A stretch of DNA of 64,000 bases from Trichomonas tenax (GCA_023091735.1 JALKBU010000170.1:1-64000), one strand, 5' to 3'. Counted from the stretch's first letter, positions 20,193 to 30,992 are shown. The notes: generated by a model from the sequence alone, not told the origin. Program-made: numbers and translations.

Positions 20193-21317
20193 TTATTGAT
20201 TTGAGTATTTTTTGAGACACTCTTTGCAATACATAATTCTTACAAAAGAATCAACTTTCAGACCATCATTCGGGCACTTGCTTATCACATCTTCGATTAT
20301 CTCATAATTTCTATCATACTGATGAACCAATGTATGAGGTTTTATAGCGGTTGGATGTCTTATAGTTCCAAGTGATGTTTCATTATAAGCATCCTGATGA
20401 AGACACATAGAAACCATTGAAGACGAAATACCATGTATATCATATTCTATTCCCGCAGCTGTGAGATCTCCATTATGCACAATTTTGTTGAAAAATCCTT
20501 GATCATTTTGTCTCATCCCGATTAGCCTTGAATTGAACTGTTTTTGAAGTATATCTATACACCTTACGATCTCCAGAGGAGGACCATAGATCAAACCACT
20601 GTTTAGTATCATTTTATCGTAGAATTTCGCATGATCAATATTTTCGATTGCATCAATCCAATCTTTGTTCACAGTACTATTACCAATCGGAATATCTTCA
20701 GAACACAGATTCAATCTTGACCAGTTAATGTCTGCTGTGAAAGGATCTCCTTGGAAAATTGTATCAAACAAATCAATAACAATAACTCTTTTGAAGATGC
20801 TGTGGAACTTCATAAGGAATGTTTTGATGCATGAATATCGCAATGCTTGCATTTGAATCGCATTGAAAAAGTTAACATTTCCAAGCTCGACAATGTTAAC
20901 ACCGCAGTTTTTAAGCGGCTCCAGATACGAAGGGACAGAAAGGGTTTTAGAATCGGTCAAAATAACGATATTTGCTTTTGAGCCTGTAGTTCGTAATGTT
21001 TTGACAAAGGGAAGTGATCCTTCAAGAGATCTGAATGCTACAGAAAGTATTAAATCGTTTTCTGTTGATGATGATTTTTCGTTATATGGAACAAAGTTGC
21101 AAAGAGTACATTTTGAGTTCTGATATGCAGGTTTTAAGAAGTTGTTATCCGATCTGTAAAGAATGGAACCCACATCAATGTGTGAATATTGTTTGAAATA
21201 TTCGATTTTGTTGAAATAGAAGTATATACAAGGAATTATTAAGGAAATAATGATATAAATCCATCCTTTCAATGATACCTTGTAATTTGGTTGATCTAAG
21301 ATTGTTTGAGATATCAT
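20193..21317 (-). CDS. Type II membrane glycosyltransferase-like protein
   Basis: 374 residues. A short cytosolic tail is followed by one membrane anchor (WIYIIISLIIPCIYFYF, about 19-35), then a luminal domain, the architecture of Golgi glycosyltransferases. The domain shows a nucleotide-sugar-transferase pattern: the strand ANIVILTDS (115-123), then RVIVIDLFDTIFQGDPF (177-193), whose D-x-x-D core stands where GT-A enzymes bind metal and nucleotide sugar, then LNSGLIYGPP and QNDQGFFNKI further on. Cysteine pairs near 70-73 (CTLC) and at the C-terminus (CKEC) may form disulphides. The family is not assigned, and donor and acceptor are unknown. No Inr was found at the ATG. Confidence 0.7.
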   Translation of the reverse strand: MISQTILDQPNYKVSLKGWIYIIISLIIPCIYFYFNKIEYFKQYSHIDVGSILYRSDNNFLKPAYQNSKCTLCNFVPYNEKSSSTENDLILSVAFRSLEGSLPFVKTLRTTGSKANIVILTDSKTLSVPSYLEPLKNCGVNIVELGNVNFFNAIQMQALRYSCIKTFLMKFHSIFKRVIVIDLFDTIFQGDPFTADINWSRLNLCSEDIPIGNSTVNKDWIDAIENIDHAKFYDKMILNSGLIYGPPLEIVRCIDILQKQFNSRLIGMRQNDQGFFNKIVHNGDLTAAGIEYDIHGISSSMVSMCLHQDAYNETSLGTIRHPTAIKPHTLVHQYDRNYEIIEDVISKCPNDGLKVDSFVRIMYCKECLKKYSNQ

Positions 21318-22427
21318 TCAAGGATTTCTTAAATATAAATGAACTGTTCATAGTTTTCATAGCTATGGATATTCGATAATTTCATATTTTTCATTTTTTG
21401 ACTTCGATATTTGACATTATCCAACAATGATTTTCAAAATGCTTTATAAATAATGTAAATTTTATATTCCAGACACAGTAAAGATCGTAGCTCTTTTCTA
21501 AAGCTTAATTATCCATATTTATTATTTTCAAATTAATATTTTCATGTTGCATCCAAATTACCTCTAAAACTTACGATAGAAGTTCATCACTTCAATTACA
21601 TAGAGAAAAATATGATTTTTAACTATGTTGTAAAGTATTGAGGCATGCCTGTACATAGAAATCGTGCAAGATATGCTATGATTAATTTTTTGAATCGAAT
21701 TAAGTTTTGAATTTCCCGGGAAGCATGTAATAACATTTGGCTATTTCGCAGTTATATAATATATTATAACCCAATAGCTTGTATTCTGATCTATGAGTTA
21801 ATGATTCATCAAGTCTTGAATGATGTTGAAACATTTTATTGTCGATGTGATGATCATAAAGATTATTTGGTTAGAGGAAAAACTATCTCTCTTATGATGA
21901 ATGAAGTATAAATATGAGAAATAAAAGGGAATGCTTTGGATGACCATTTTTTGAATTTTGAATTGAGAAACAAAAGCCAATCAATGTCCAATGACTGAAA
22001 TAATCAGAATTTTAATTTTGCTTTATAAAATACCATTTTATATCGAACGAACATCGGAAATAGTAATAGAGATATATCGCTATATCAATAAGTGACTATG
22101 TTGATAATTTTTATCAAATAATTTGTAATCATTAAAATTCTTTGATTTTATCATTAATTTGCCTCTACAAAACGCGTTTATAAAGAGATTTATGACTTGT
22201 TATATTTTGTGTAAAATTGATATTTTTTATAAATTTTATCATATTTATATCGAATGAGACAAAATAATGATAATGTTAACATATAAAATTTCAAATGCAT
22301 TCAAAAATATAAAATATAATCCTCTGAAAAAATCAATGTCACTTTTAATACAATAAAAACGTGACATACATTAAAAAGTGCCATGTAAATAAATTGAATA
22401 GTTTATGTAATTTTACAATAGATAAAA
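21318..22427. other. Intergenic region, nothing recognised
   Basis: 1.1 kb of AT-rich DNA between divergent genes. TGTCACTTTTA (about 22338) and AAAAAGTGCCATGTAAA (about 22373) resemble Inr and motif variants but lie 50-90 bases from the next ATG. No RNA or repeat is seen. Confidence 0.5.
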
Positions 22428-25400
22428 ATGGAATCATCAGGAGTTTTTGAAATAAAAAAGACTGATGGCTTTCGTGTTATCGACGATATCTGTTTCATGC
22501 ATGATCCTTACTGCTACACGGTTAAAAACCAGACATTCTCGTTTTTAGTTGGAAAATCAACACCTTATTTCGGCCAGGTTTACGATATGGTTCCAAAACC
22601 CATCAAAAACACAGCAACAAAGTTGGATTCAGCTATCTGCATTACTCTATCGTCCGATGCTTCAAAAGCAATTTCTATCCATCAAAATGCCGGAATTGCT
22701 TATTGGGATATCACTAAAAATAAAATCATCGACTTTATAACAGTCCCGCGCCAGCTCAAACTCGTCTCTTACGCCGAAGATGATAATTCGTTTTATGCAT
22801 TTGATGACAATAACGTGCTCTTTAAGTATATATTTAAGTCGAAAATTTCTAGCGGACTGCAGGAGATGGAGCTTTATCGCTTCCCGGCAAATGTAACGCA
22901 AATTGATAATCAATTAGGCCAATCTTTGTTCATTTCGACAGAAACTGCCATCTATATTTTTGTTCCCGGCAACAACATCATCAACCAATTCTATCAAGCG
23001 ATGAGGGACCAAAAGCCGAAATTTTTCATCAACAAACGTGAAGATATGACAGAAATTTACGTCATCGACGGTCCATATTGCAAGATATTCAAGCATGAGT
23101 CCGTTGTTTCTGTCGGAAGCGTTCGTGAATTCTGTTTTGAAGCACCAATCACAAATATCTGCTTTGTTGCTTGCAATTTGGCATGCGTTACGCTCACAAA
23201 TGGATCTCTCGTTCTTTTCAACCGCGCATTCAAGATCATTCAAAAGTATCAAAATCTTGGAGATCTCATTAAACGCTCAACCATCATCGTTGGACAGCGC
23301 GACCAGATCTTCTTCATAAGCAAGAGAGGCCTCGTTGAGATGACTTTCTATGATTGGAAGCGTGTACTTCAAGAATACTTCGAAAAGAAATTATACATCG
23401 AGTGTTTTTCAACAGCCATCAGTGTTTACGCAGGAACAGCCATTGACTACTTCGGAATCAGCAACACACCAAATATTCGCTGCATTCAAGTTATTGATGT
23501 GATGACTCCATTATTGAACAATGCTTTGCAGATGAACTTTAACGAAGAAGTCACAGGATGGATTTTCACAACAGCAAACGCATTCGGAATGAGAGATTTC
23601 ATATTCATCACAGCATTGAATTATTTCGAGAAAGAAAATAAGCTTTACTTCTTCTTCCAGCAGATTTTCGGTCGCCAGGGTACAGTCTTTTTGCCACAGG
23701 CGCCACCAAAGTTGATCATCAAGTTTGCCCAAGTTTTTAACGAAGCAGGAAAGATTGAAGAGTGCCACAACTATCTTTCATCAGTAGACTTCTCTCCGGA
23801 GGCTGCGAAGACAGTTCTCGACCTCGCACGCGAATACAAGATGTACCACTTGTATCTTAAGCTTTCCATCAACGTTTACCACAACATTATTGAGCCGTGC
23901 AACTTTTATATGGAGAACGGCCTTCTTAAACAGTTCCTCGACACCGTTTTGATTCGCGAAGGTGTTCCTGGAATAGACAACAAACTCCTTGGCGGCCTCG
24001 TTTATTGGATGTTTGCTCCGGTCTCAGGAAGCTTCGAGCGCCTCCACAACATTTTAAAGATCGATTGGAAGAACGCGACAATGATCATTTACAAAGTTTT
24101 GTCGATTGTTCCAGTTTTCCTCGCGAACGGAATTTGCATCACCCAGGAGTGCATTGTCGACTCCGTTCTTCGTGTCGTCTGCAAGGAGGATTACGACATT
24201 GTCGAGCACATTCTCGAGCTTTGCTTCCCGCTCGTTGTCAATTCGCGACAGACAATTCCACCGCCGGTCATTCGCACAGCAATGCATTGGATCTTCAACA
24301 GCAACGGATGGAGCGAGTACAGGATGAACTTGTTGAAGCTTGCCGCAGACCAATATCCGAACTACATTAAACTCGATCAACTTAAGCCGTACATCGAAGG
24401 CGCCGGATTTAAGTCACTTCTCAATGAAGCTCAGAACAACCACGACACAAACATTCACGTGCTCTCTATGAGCAGAGAGAACGCAACAGAGTTATTCGAT
24501 TACTTTTACAAGAACTATGACAAAGAAAAGAATAACGACGCTCTCATCAAAGCGTTCGAGAATCACATTCAGGCATTCATCATCTCAAACCCAGAGCAGG
24601 CTGTTGTTGTCGTCAATGAATACGATCTATCGCTGCACAAGAATATTGGTTCTCTCTGCAACTCTTTCTGCGAGTGGCTCTATTTGAGTTCAATGGTTGG
24701 ATCTAAGTACGATTTCATTCTCACGCAGACAGACAGAACTCGCTTCTTCTCATTGATGTGCAAGTACTGCCCGGAGAAAGTTCTGAGCTATCTCGATGAA
24801 ACACCAGACATCAATCTCGAAGCTGCTTTGGATGCATGTTTGCAGAACAACGTCCTCAAGGGCAGCATCAAAATCTATCAGTTGCAGTCAGAGAGCCAGA
24901 AGGCAATCGAGTTGATGGCCAACGAGAACGAAAGGATATTGATCGAACTGATCCAGAGCGAGAAGGAGATCGTCCTCACATCCGCAGACAGAGTCGCAGA
25001 AGAGCCGCTTCTGAAGGACGCACTTGAGAACATCATAGTCGCACTTCAGACAGCCGAGAAAGCGCCAAATGCGAAAGACATTGTCATGAACATGTGGAAG
25101 TGTCTGTTCCAGAGCTTCCAACTTCCAATTTGGCTCTCGCAAAACAAGTCATCGGCAAACACGAAGCAGGCGATCGCTTTGTTCTTCGCATACTTCATTG
25201 TCGAAGCCCTTGGACGCGCAAACATCGACATGATCTTCAGTTTGCTCCGCCAAGAATTCCGCGCATTAGACACGATGCAGTACAGAAACATATTCTCGTT
25301 CCTCATTGGATATCTCGGCTACAGATATAACCTCTCGCAGAACGTCGAATCTATCTACATGGCCGACTGCAGGCGTATGCGAGAAATTGCAGAGTACACT

Positions 25401-25820
25401 CGCACGCGCGGCATCATCATCGACAGCCTCACATGTGGAATGTGCAAACAGCCGATCAACGGCGCCGGTGGTGTTGGATTGAAGTGCTACGAGTGTGGCC
25501 ATGCATTCCACAACAACTCATCATGCGGCTCTGAGCCGATTTGCCCGGTTTGCAAAGGTGAAAAGAGTGAATCAACTCCAAGTCGAAAGAAAGCTAAAGT
25601 CGATCGTGGTGCTTCAGTCCGCGTTCGTAAACTTCAACGTGTCGATCACGGCCTTAAGACTCCTCCTCGAAAGAGTTCTCATAATGAAATTGCAACGTAC
25701 AGCAGATCATCTGCACAGTACTTCCAAAATGAATATGCAGAGTCTAATACAACAAATGCCAATCTACCTAAACAGCGTAATGCACTCCCAGATGCAATCC
25801 CTGTTACACCACAGTTGTAA
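22428..25820 (+). CDS. VPS8: VPS8-like CORVET tethering subunit with C-terminal RING
   Basis: 1130 residues. The N-terminal ~300 residues have beta-propeller character (FLVGKSTPYFG, IAYWDIT, LVLFNRAFKII). The central part is an alpha-solenoid. The segment about 320-520 (ECFSTAISVYAGTAIDYFGI, KLYFFFQQIFGRQG, then LDLAREYKMYHLYLKLSIN) follows the pattern of the Vps8 family. A RING-H2-type zinc finger at about 1003-1042 is built from CGMC, CYECGHAFH, C and CPVC. A basic, Ser-rich tail follows. VPS8 is the Rab5-binding subunit of CORVET, tethering early endosomes. Other propeller-solenoid-RING proteins (VPS41, VPS18, VPS11) share the layout, so subunit identity is likely but not proven. A Rab, a SNARE, delta-COP and V-ATPase B lie in the same window. 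Confidence 0.65.
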   Translation: MESSGVFEIKKTDGFRVIDDICFMHDPYCYTVKNQTFSFLVGKSTPYFGQVYDMVPKPIKNTATKLDSAICITLSSDASKAISIHQNAGIAYWDITKNKIIDFITVPRQLKLVSYAEDDNSFYAFDDNNVLFKYIFKSKISSGLQEMELYRFPANVTQIDNQLGQSLFISTETAIYIFVPGNNIINQFYQAMRDQKPKFFINKREDMTEIYVIDGPYCKIFKHESVVSVGSVREFCFEAPITNICFVACNLACVTLTNGSLVLFNRAFKIIQKYQNLGDLIKRSTIIVGQRDQIFFISKRGLVEMTFYDWKRVLQEYFEKKLYIECFSTAISVYAGTAIDYFGISNTPNIRCIQVIDVMTPLLNNALQMNFNEEVTGWIFTTANAFGMRDFIFITALNYFEKENKLYFFFQQIFGRQGTVFLPQAPPKLIIKFAQVFNEAGKIEECHNYLSSVDFSPEAAKTVLDLAREYKMYHLYLKLSINVYHNIIEPCNFYMENGLLKQFLDTVLIREGVPGIDNKLLGGLVYWMFAPVSGSFERLHNILKIDWKNATMIIYKVLSIVPVFLANGICITQECIVDSVLRVVCKEDYDIVEHILELCFPLVVNSRQTIPPPVIRTAMHWIFNSNGWSEYRMNLLKLAADQYPNYIKLDQLKPYIEGAGFKSLLNEAQNNHDTNIHVLSMSRENATELFDYFYKNYDKEKNNDALIKAFENHIQAFIISNPEQAVVVVNEYDLSLHKNIGSLCNSFCEWLYLSSMVGSKYDFILTQTDRTRFFSLMCKYCPEKVLSYLDETPDINLEAALDACLQNNVLKGSIKIYQLQSESQKAIELMANENERILIELIQSEKEIVLTSADRVAEEPLLKDALENIIVALQTAEKAPNAKDIVMNMWKCLFQSFQLPIWLSQNKSSANTKQAIALFFAYFIVEALGRANIDMIFSLLRQEFRALDTMQYRNIFSFLIGYLGYRYNLSQNVESIYMADCRRMREIAEYTRTRGIIIDSLTCGMCKQPINGAGGVGLKCYECGHAFHNNSSCGSEPICPVCKGEKSESTPSRKKAKVDRGASVRVRKLQRVDHGLKTPPRKSSHNEIATYSRSSAQYFQNEYAESNTTNANLPKQRNALPDAIPVTPQL

Positions 25821-26142
25821 TAAAAATTGTATTTTATTATCTGATCTAAATATTCTAATTCTATGATATCTCTTCTTCAACATTTTCTAATTGTCTCAAA
25901 CTAAACGCAAACACATGCATGAATAACATGACAATTAACAGTTTTGCAATTGAAAAAACAAATTGAGTTAAAAACAGAACAAGTAACGTCAATGAATGTT
26001 ATAACATAATTAACATCAGAACAACAAATTCTAATCTCCCTAAACAACGTAATGCACTCACTGGCGATGTATACATTATATGGTGAACACATTAACCATG
26101 AATCGCAGGGAGACGGTTTTTAAAGAATTCCAAATGTGAAGT
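25821..26142. other. Intergenic region, nothing recognised
   Basis: About 320 bases between the VPS8-like gene and a minus-strand relic. At about 26010-26070 the bases AACAACAAATTCTAATCTCCC and AAACAACGTAATGCACTCA echo the 3' end of the VPS8 reading frame (25755-25795), so part of this stretch may be a diverged duplicate of the gene's tail. Confidence 0.4.
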
Positions 26143-26931
26143 CTACTGACACCATACAGGTTGTGTATCCATAATGTAGCAATCTTCAACAATTAGAGTG
26201 CCAGAATTTATATAAAATCTATATACCCACCATTTGTTCCCTATGAAGCTGCATTTCCAGATTTTTGAGTTAAGAGATTGGGACAAAATAAATGATTCAC
26301 CAGTTGCTTTATTGAATAAGTAATTGCACATATAAATAGAAAATGGAACAATAGAACTGCCAATAAAGTAGGATCCTGCTATACCAGGGTCTGTTTGCGA
26401 ATTATGAGAAATTGTTGACATTGATATAAATGATTCATTAGAAATTGATGTAGCATAAATCATACTTCTTCTGAAAACTTTCGCAAATGAAATATTAATT
26501 GATGAAATATTTATGCAATAAAAATTGTGTTAACCTGTATTGGAGTCATCACTTGAAAATGAAATCGAAGAATAAATTATATTTATAGGATTTGATGCTT
26601 GAATCTTGCAGAAAACGTCATCACTTGATGCTTTGGATCGATAACTGCAGATGCGGCTTTGTCAAAATTGACCCTTGGTGGAAAAATCAATAGAACCCCC
26701 GTTTGAAGAACTGAAACATTTTGAAAATGTGGTGTCTTCAACGAGCAAAGTGGTGAAATTATCATTTGTGTTGATCTTAACAGCACTGCTGGTTTCATTA
26801 ATGAAAATGCAAAAATGAAGATAATACTTAGAACTAGAACTTTTAACGAATGGATCACTACCATCGGTGACAACAAACGTAGGTCTGCTGTCTTTGTAAA
26901 AATCGGACCATTCGAATGATAAATGAATCAA
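26143..26931 (-). pseudogene. Relic of a Pmp-like beta-helix surface protein
   Basis: Three overlapping broken frames on the minus strand make up one decayed gene. Readable pieces include KCFSSSNGGSIDFST, SNPINIIYSSISFSSDD, SQSLNSKIWKCSFIGNKW and GTLIVEDCYIMDTQ. Such repeats (aromatic-x-x-C/N, NGGAI-like turns, short beta strands) are typical of the right-handed beta-helix, Chlamydia Pmp-like surface proteins found in trichomonads. There is at least one stop and a frameshift, with no start context. A related relic, sharing the EDCYIMDTQ / EFCYITDTQ module, lies at 36486-37303 on the other strand. Confidence 0.6.
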
Positions 26932-27089
26932 TTATTGTCATCATCAACAATGGAATTGAAAAGTGACGTTATTTAAGCAATCCTATTGTTCAGCAATGAG
27001 GTGTTTAACACATATTTTGAAGATTCCTGCTTTTTCATGGATGATTTCAAATGAATAAATGATGAATATTCAGAATAAATAAACATATT

Positions 27090-28355
27090 TTAAATATCAA
27101 TATCGGATAAATAGTTAAGCTTGTATCCAGGCTTGATGCATGGGTCAGTGATTCTAGTATCATAAAACTCATCGCTTTCATCGGAGTCAATTAAAAGCTT
27201 CGAAATATCATCTCTTGTGGTGCTGATTCTCAAAGCTGGAGCACAAGGAAGATGGCGAATGCTGTCTATAATTTCTGACTGAATCTGGTTGAGATACTCC
27301 ACTGAGTTCTTGTTAGGCTTATTCGATGCCGGCTGGATGTGCAAGCTGTAGTCTGGACCATAGTATGACAAATACTCGTTATAAGGAAGTTTCGTGTCGA
27401 GTTCTTCATTGAGAACGAGAGCGGTCTCGTAAGCCCAGCATCTTGCAACATTGCGAACAGTGTATCCTCCTCCACCTGTTAGGATCAATGGAATTCCAAA
27501 ATCTTTAACAATTTTGACGCATTCTGCATGTCCTTGAATTGTTAAATTAAATGTTCCCAAACGATCACCAGTGAGTGAGTCAGCACCGCACTGTAACAAG
27601 ATTGCTTCTGGACGATACCATTCGACAGCTCTTGAAATTATATTTTTGAAAAGAAGTGTAAAAGACGTGTCATCCATTCCATCTTTGAGAGGGACATTAA
27701 TGCAATAGTGCTTTCCTGCACCAACGCCAACATCTTTAATGCTTCCTGTTCCAGGGAAGAACTTTCCATATTTATGGAAAGAAACCGTTAAAACGCGGTC
27801 TGTTGAGTAAAATGCCTGTTCTACACCATCGCCGTGATGTATATCAATGTCAATATACATAACACGTTTGTATCTCTCCAATAATTTGAGAATTCCTAAA
27901 ACACAGTCTGCAACGTAACAGAATCCGCTGGCCTGATTCATTTTTGCGTGGTGAAGGCCGCCTGCCCAGTTAATTGCGATATCAGCAGCTCCTTTATTTA
28001 ACTCTTCAGCGGCTGAAAGTGATCCACCGGCCGAAATTTGGCAGAATTCGAACAATCCTTCGAAAACTGGGCAATCTTCGTTTAATCCGAATTTGTCGAG
28101 TAAACCAAAATGCGATTTTTGAGTTTCTGGAGTTGTTTTCTGTAAATAATCGATGTAATCGGGTGTGTGGAATCTCTGCATATCATAAGCAGTCGCTCTT
28201 TTAGGTCTGAGACATCTCATCTTTTTATCGAGTCCGTAAGAGGTAATTAATCGATGAGTCATCCTCACGCGATGTGGTTTCATGTGGTGATTCGGCGCAT
28301 AGTAAAATTTGCCTATGTCGTCGTCGTAGAAATAAACAACTCTTTGATTTTTCAT
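27090..28355 (-). CDS. Class I histone deacetylase (RPD3/HDAC1 type)
   Basis: Zinc-dependent removal of acetyl groups from histone lysines in the nucleus, usually within a corepressor complex. 421 residues. All catalytic elements are present: the charge-relay HH135-136 in GGLHHAK, zinc ligands D171 and H173 in DIDIHHGDGVEQAF, D259 in GADSLTGDRLG, and the transition-state Tyr298 in GGGGYTVRNVARCW. Residues about 1-320 are the catalytic domain. The tail is short and acidic (DSDESDEF), shorter than in animal HDAC1. A consensus Inr (28361-28367) gives a 10-base leader. Confidence 0.96.
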   Translation of the reverse strand: MKNQRVVYFYDDDIGKFYYAPNHHMKPHRVRMTHRLITSYGLDKKMRCLRPKRATAYDMQRFHTPDYIDYLQKTTPETQKSHFGLLDKFGLNEDCPVFEGLFEFCQISAGGSLSAAEELNKGAADIAINWAGGLHHAKMNQASGFCYVADCVLGILKLLERYKRVMYIDIDIHHGDGVEQAFYSTDRVLTVSFHKYGKFFPGTGSIKDVGVGAGKHYCINVPLKDGMDDTSFTLLFKNIISRAVEWYRPEAILLQCGADSLTGDRLGTFNLTIQGHAECVKIVKDFGIPLILTGGGGYTVRNVARCWAYETALVLNEELDTKLPYNEYLSYYGPDYSLHIQPASNKPNKNSVEYLNQIQSEIIDSIRHLPCAPALRISTTRDDISKLLIDSDESDEFYDTRITDPCIKPGYKLNYLSDIDI

Positions 28356-28660
28356 TCCAAAAAATGAAAAATTATTTTTATTTTTAGCAAATATTTGATC
28401 ATTTTATAGTCTGTATATCATTTCTATCATCAAATTATTTCACAAAAATGATTTTTCATTTTTCATCAAAATATATAATTCCTATTTGACATCAAGATAC
28501 AAAAATATGGCAATACTATGAGGTGATCTTTCTATATTTAACTGTTTTTGGATATATTAAATTATGAATAAAATATTCATTAATTATAGTTTGTATGTGT
28601 TATAGTTAGTATATAGAATTGATTATCAAAAGATATATAGGTATTTTTAAAGTTCTAAAA
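28356..28660 (-). promoter_or_regulatory. HDAC promoter with Inr; otherwise plain intergenic DNA
   Basis: Minus strand TCATTTT at 28361-28367 is a consensus Inr, with transcription predicted from 28365, 10 bases before the HDAC ATG. The remaining ~290 bases up to the delta-COP 3' end are featureless AT-rich DNA. Confidence 0.6.
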
Positions 28661-30112
28661 TTACTCATATTCGAATTTGTTAGAAACACAGCTCTTTGTA
28701 ATGGAATATTTGACCGCATCGTCGCCATCAACCGATGTGACGCTTGTTACATCCATCTTGCAGAATATTGAAGGAATACTGAAATTAACATAAACAGGGA
28801 AGAATAATTCTTCTTGAAGAACAACAGGAAGTGAGAATTCTATCTCAGCGTGTGGCTTATCCTTATTAAATTCTGTTATTGTCCACAAAAGATAAGATTT
28901 TACACTCGCTCTATCAAAATTAATCTCATATTCGCCATCTATCGCACTTACATCTGCTTTCTTCATATTTTCTATTGGAATTTGGAGTGTAAGACCTGAA
29001 AAGTCTTTATCTGTTGAATTTAATGTTGCTTCACATGAACATGTTGTAGAACCGGATCCATTTGTGAACCAGAACTCCACAGCGAATGGGAGGTCATCTG
29101 CTGACTGGCTATTCCTCTTCCAGCCAAGAATTGCGCCTCTAACGCCAGGATGAAATCCGGTTGTGATATTATCATAAATAAGGCATCTGCTATTAGTAAA
29201 CATCTTCTTATCTGCTTGCTGCATTGGTTTCATAAGGAAATTGTTCGATTCTGGAATATCTAAAGCGATCTGAATTTTGCATTTTGCATTCGAAATTGCG
29301 TAAAGACGGCCATCCCAAAGGATTTCACTAACAGTTCCGGAGTGATTAACGACTGCATTGAATTTTTCTTCGAATTGAATTTGTAAATCTGATAATTCTT
29401 GTGGTTTTTGTGGCGATGCTGGTTCGGCTGGGGTGGATATACCCTCTTCAGCCATAACAGCTGCCTTGAACATCTCTCTGTTCGACTTTTTGCCGACACC
29501 GAGTTGCATTCCTGTTGTTTTTGGTGTAATTGTTGGTTTTGGTGCTGCATCAATGTCAAATGACTGCTGCACAGCAGTTGGCTGAACAAATGTTGTATTT
29601 GAAACGAATGTTTTTCCTTTTGTTGATGCTTCGTGTGCTTTGATATTTTCGCGTTGTTGTGCGACTTTTGCCTCGAGCTCCTTGAGATATGCCTCTTCAG
29701 TGAGAGACTGCATCTTCAAGAAGCGTGTAACGTCAGATGCGGTAACATTTCTTGCAAATCCATCGAAAATGCATTCATCGTATGCGAAAATTAAATCAAT
29801 TGCATTGCCGATAATTTTTTCTTCCACGATTTCACCGCAAATAGATCTTGTGACATCAACAAATAACATAACTGTATCTAAAGCTTCAATGATGTTTGTA
29901 TCTTTCGAAACTGTTATAATAACGTACAAGTCGTTGATTTCTTGATAAACTAATCGCACAGTTTCAGTATCAATGTAGTTATGTCCTGAATTCTTCACGA
30001 GCTGAGGGAAAGCACCCAAATGGCCCTCGATATTCGAATCATTGGCGTGCGTAAAACGCCTAACGATCAATAATCGCCCGTTTTTCGTGATGATAGCTAC
30101 ACTGTGGATCAT
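28661..30112 (-). CDS. Coatomer subunit delta (delta-COP)
   Basis: Subunit of the COPI coat that retrieves proteins from Golgi to ER. 483 residues. It has an N-terminal longin-like domain (MIHSVAIITKNGRLLIVRRF to about 135), a helical linker with a coiled coil (ELEAKVAQQRENIKAHEAS), an Ala/Pro-rich hinge (about 165-240), and a C-terminal mu-homology domain (about 245-483) with FHPGVRGAILGWK and LWTITEFNKD. The length is close to the family's ~510. The MHD is a little diverged but complete. No Inr is obvious before the ATG (AAGAATAAGAA). Confidence 0.93.
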   Translation of the reverse strand: MIHSVAIITKNGRLLIVRRFTHANDSNIEGHLGAFPQLVKNSGHNYIDTETVRLVYQEINDLYVIITVSKDTNIIEALDTVMLFVDVTRSICGEIVEEKIIGNAIDLIFAYDECIFDGFARNVTASDVTRFLKMQSLTEEAYLKELEAKVAQQRENIKAHEASTKGKTFVSNTTFVQPTAVQQSFDIDAAPKPTITPKTTGMQLGVGKKSNREMFKAAVMAEEGISTPAEPASPQKPQELSDLQIQFEEKFNAVVNHSGTVSEILWDGRLYAISNAKCKIQIALDIPESNNFLMKPMQQADKKMFTNSRCLIYDNITTGFHPGVRGAILGWKRNSQSADDLPFAVEFWFTNGSGSTTCSCEATLNSTDKDFSGLTLQIPIENMKKADVSAIDGEYEINFDRASVKSYLLWTITEFNKDKPHAEIEFSLPVVLQEELFFPVYVNFSIPSIFCKMDVTSVTSVDGDDAVKYSITKSCVSNKFEYE

Positions 30113-30559
30113 TTCTTATTCTTACCGATTATTTTCTCCTGAATACACTTTTATTTTTGAATGCTGCCATTCGATATGATATTATTAGGTAAATTTTTAT
30201 TTATTTTGAAAATTATTCCATATTTCCTTCAATTTTAAAAATAAAGTAAAAATATCCCAATGCCATATCATTTTTCACTTATTTCTATATAGCCATATGA
30301 TAATTTTCAAGAAACAATTCATATTTCCTTCAATTATTGATTTCAAGCAAAAATAGACAAACAATCTTTTAACATTAGTTCATGGCCATATAGGAATATG
30401 ATAAATTTTAAAAAACTTTTCATATTTTTTCAATCATTAATTGTTGGCAAGAAAGAACCTGATACTATATTATCTTTTTGGTTGCTGTGTAGAAGCGTAC
30501 TATTTTTAAAAAGTATTTAAGATATATGATTTTTAATAACAAGCAAATTTCTATTGGGC
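30113..30559. other. Intergenic region, nothing recognised
   Basis: About 450 AT-rich bases. Loose repeats of CATATTTCCTTCAATT occur at about 30220 and 30325, and a related CATATTTTTTCAATC at about 30420, spaced near 100 bases, so this may be an old tandem repeat. Confidence 0.4.
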
Positions 30560-30763
30560 TTATTGCATTGTAGTTGAAGCGCAGTCAAATTCGATTTGCG
30601 CCTGGTAAATTGCACGAAGAAATTGTGGTTTTGATAATAAGAAAGATTTTGTTTCTTCTGGCTTCTCTTGAAGACTTTCTTTTAGTTTGACAAGAACTGC
30701 ATAGATTTCTTCTTTTTCACGACCAAGAAGATCACGTGTTGTTGGTTCAAGTTGACTGCTCAT
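30560..30763 (-). CDS. Stand-alone CSTF2 (CstF-64) hinge-domain protein
   Basis: A 67-residue protein. Residues 17-60 (EKEEIYAVLVKLKESLQE, then KPEETKSFLLSKPQF, then IYQAQIEF) align along their whole length with the hinge domain of the cleavage-stimulation factor subunit CSTF2/Rna15, whose pattern is MKxxxQ-nP-A-LLxNPQLAxALLQAQ. In CSTF2 the hinge binds CstF-77 and symplekin during pre-mRNA 3'-end processing. Here there is no RRM and no Pro-rich or C-terminal domain: the whole gene is the hinge. An in-frame ATG, sensible ends and a conserved PQ-QAQ core argue that it is real rather than debris. No consensus Inr is seen. A partner RRM protein could be encoded elsewhere. Confidence 0.65.
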   Translation of the reverse strand: MSSQLEPTTRDLLGREKEEIYAVLVKLKESLQEKPEETKSFLLSKPQFLRAIYQAQIEFDCASTTMQ

Positions 30764-30992
30764 GAAAATAATAAATAAGGTTAATTGCAGTGCTCATGAA
30801 AAAACAGAGTTTGATTGTTGATCTATTCATGAATTGTCGTTTTATCTCTACCATTTTGATATGGGGGCTTCAAAACAATTTTTCGAAATTGATTTTAATA
30901 TCCACGCGATAATTAAATATCTGTCAAAAGATTTTTAGACGCAACGATTTATAACATAACAATAAACAAATAAAACAACAGATATTGGCCAA

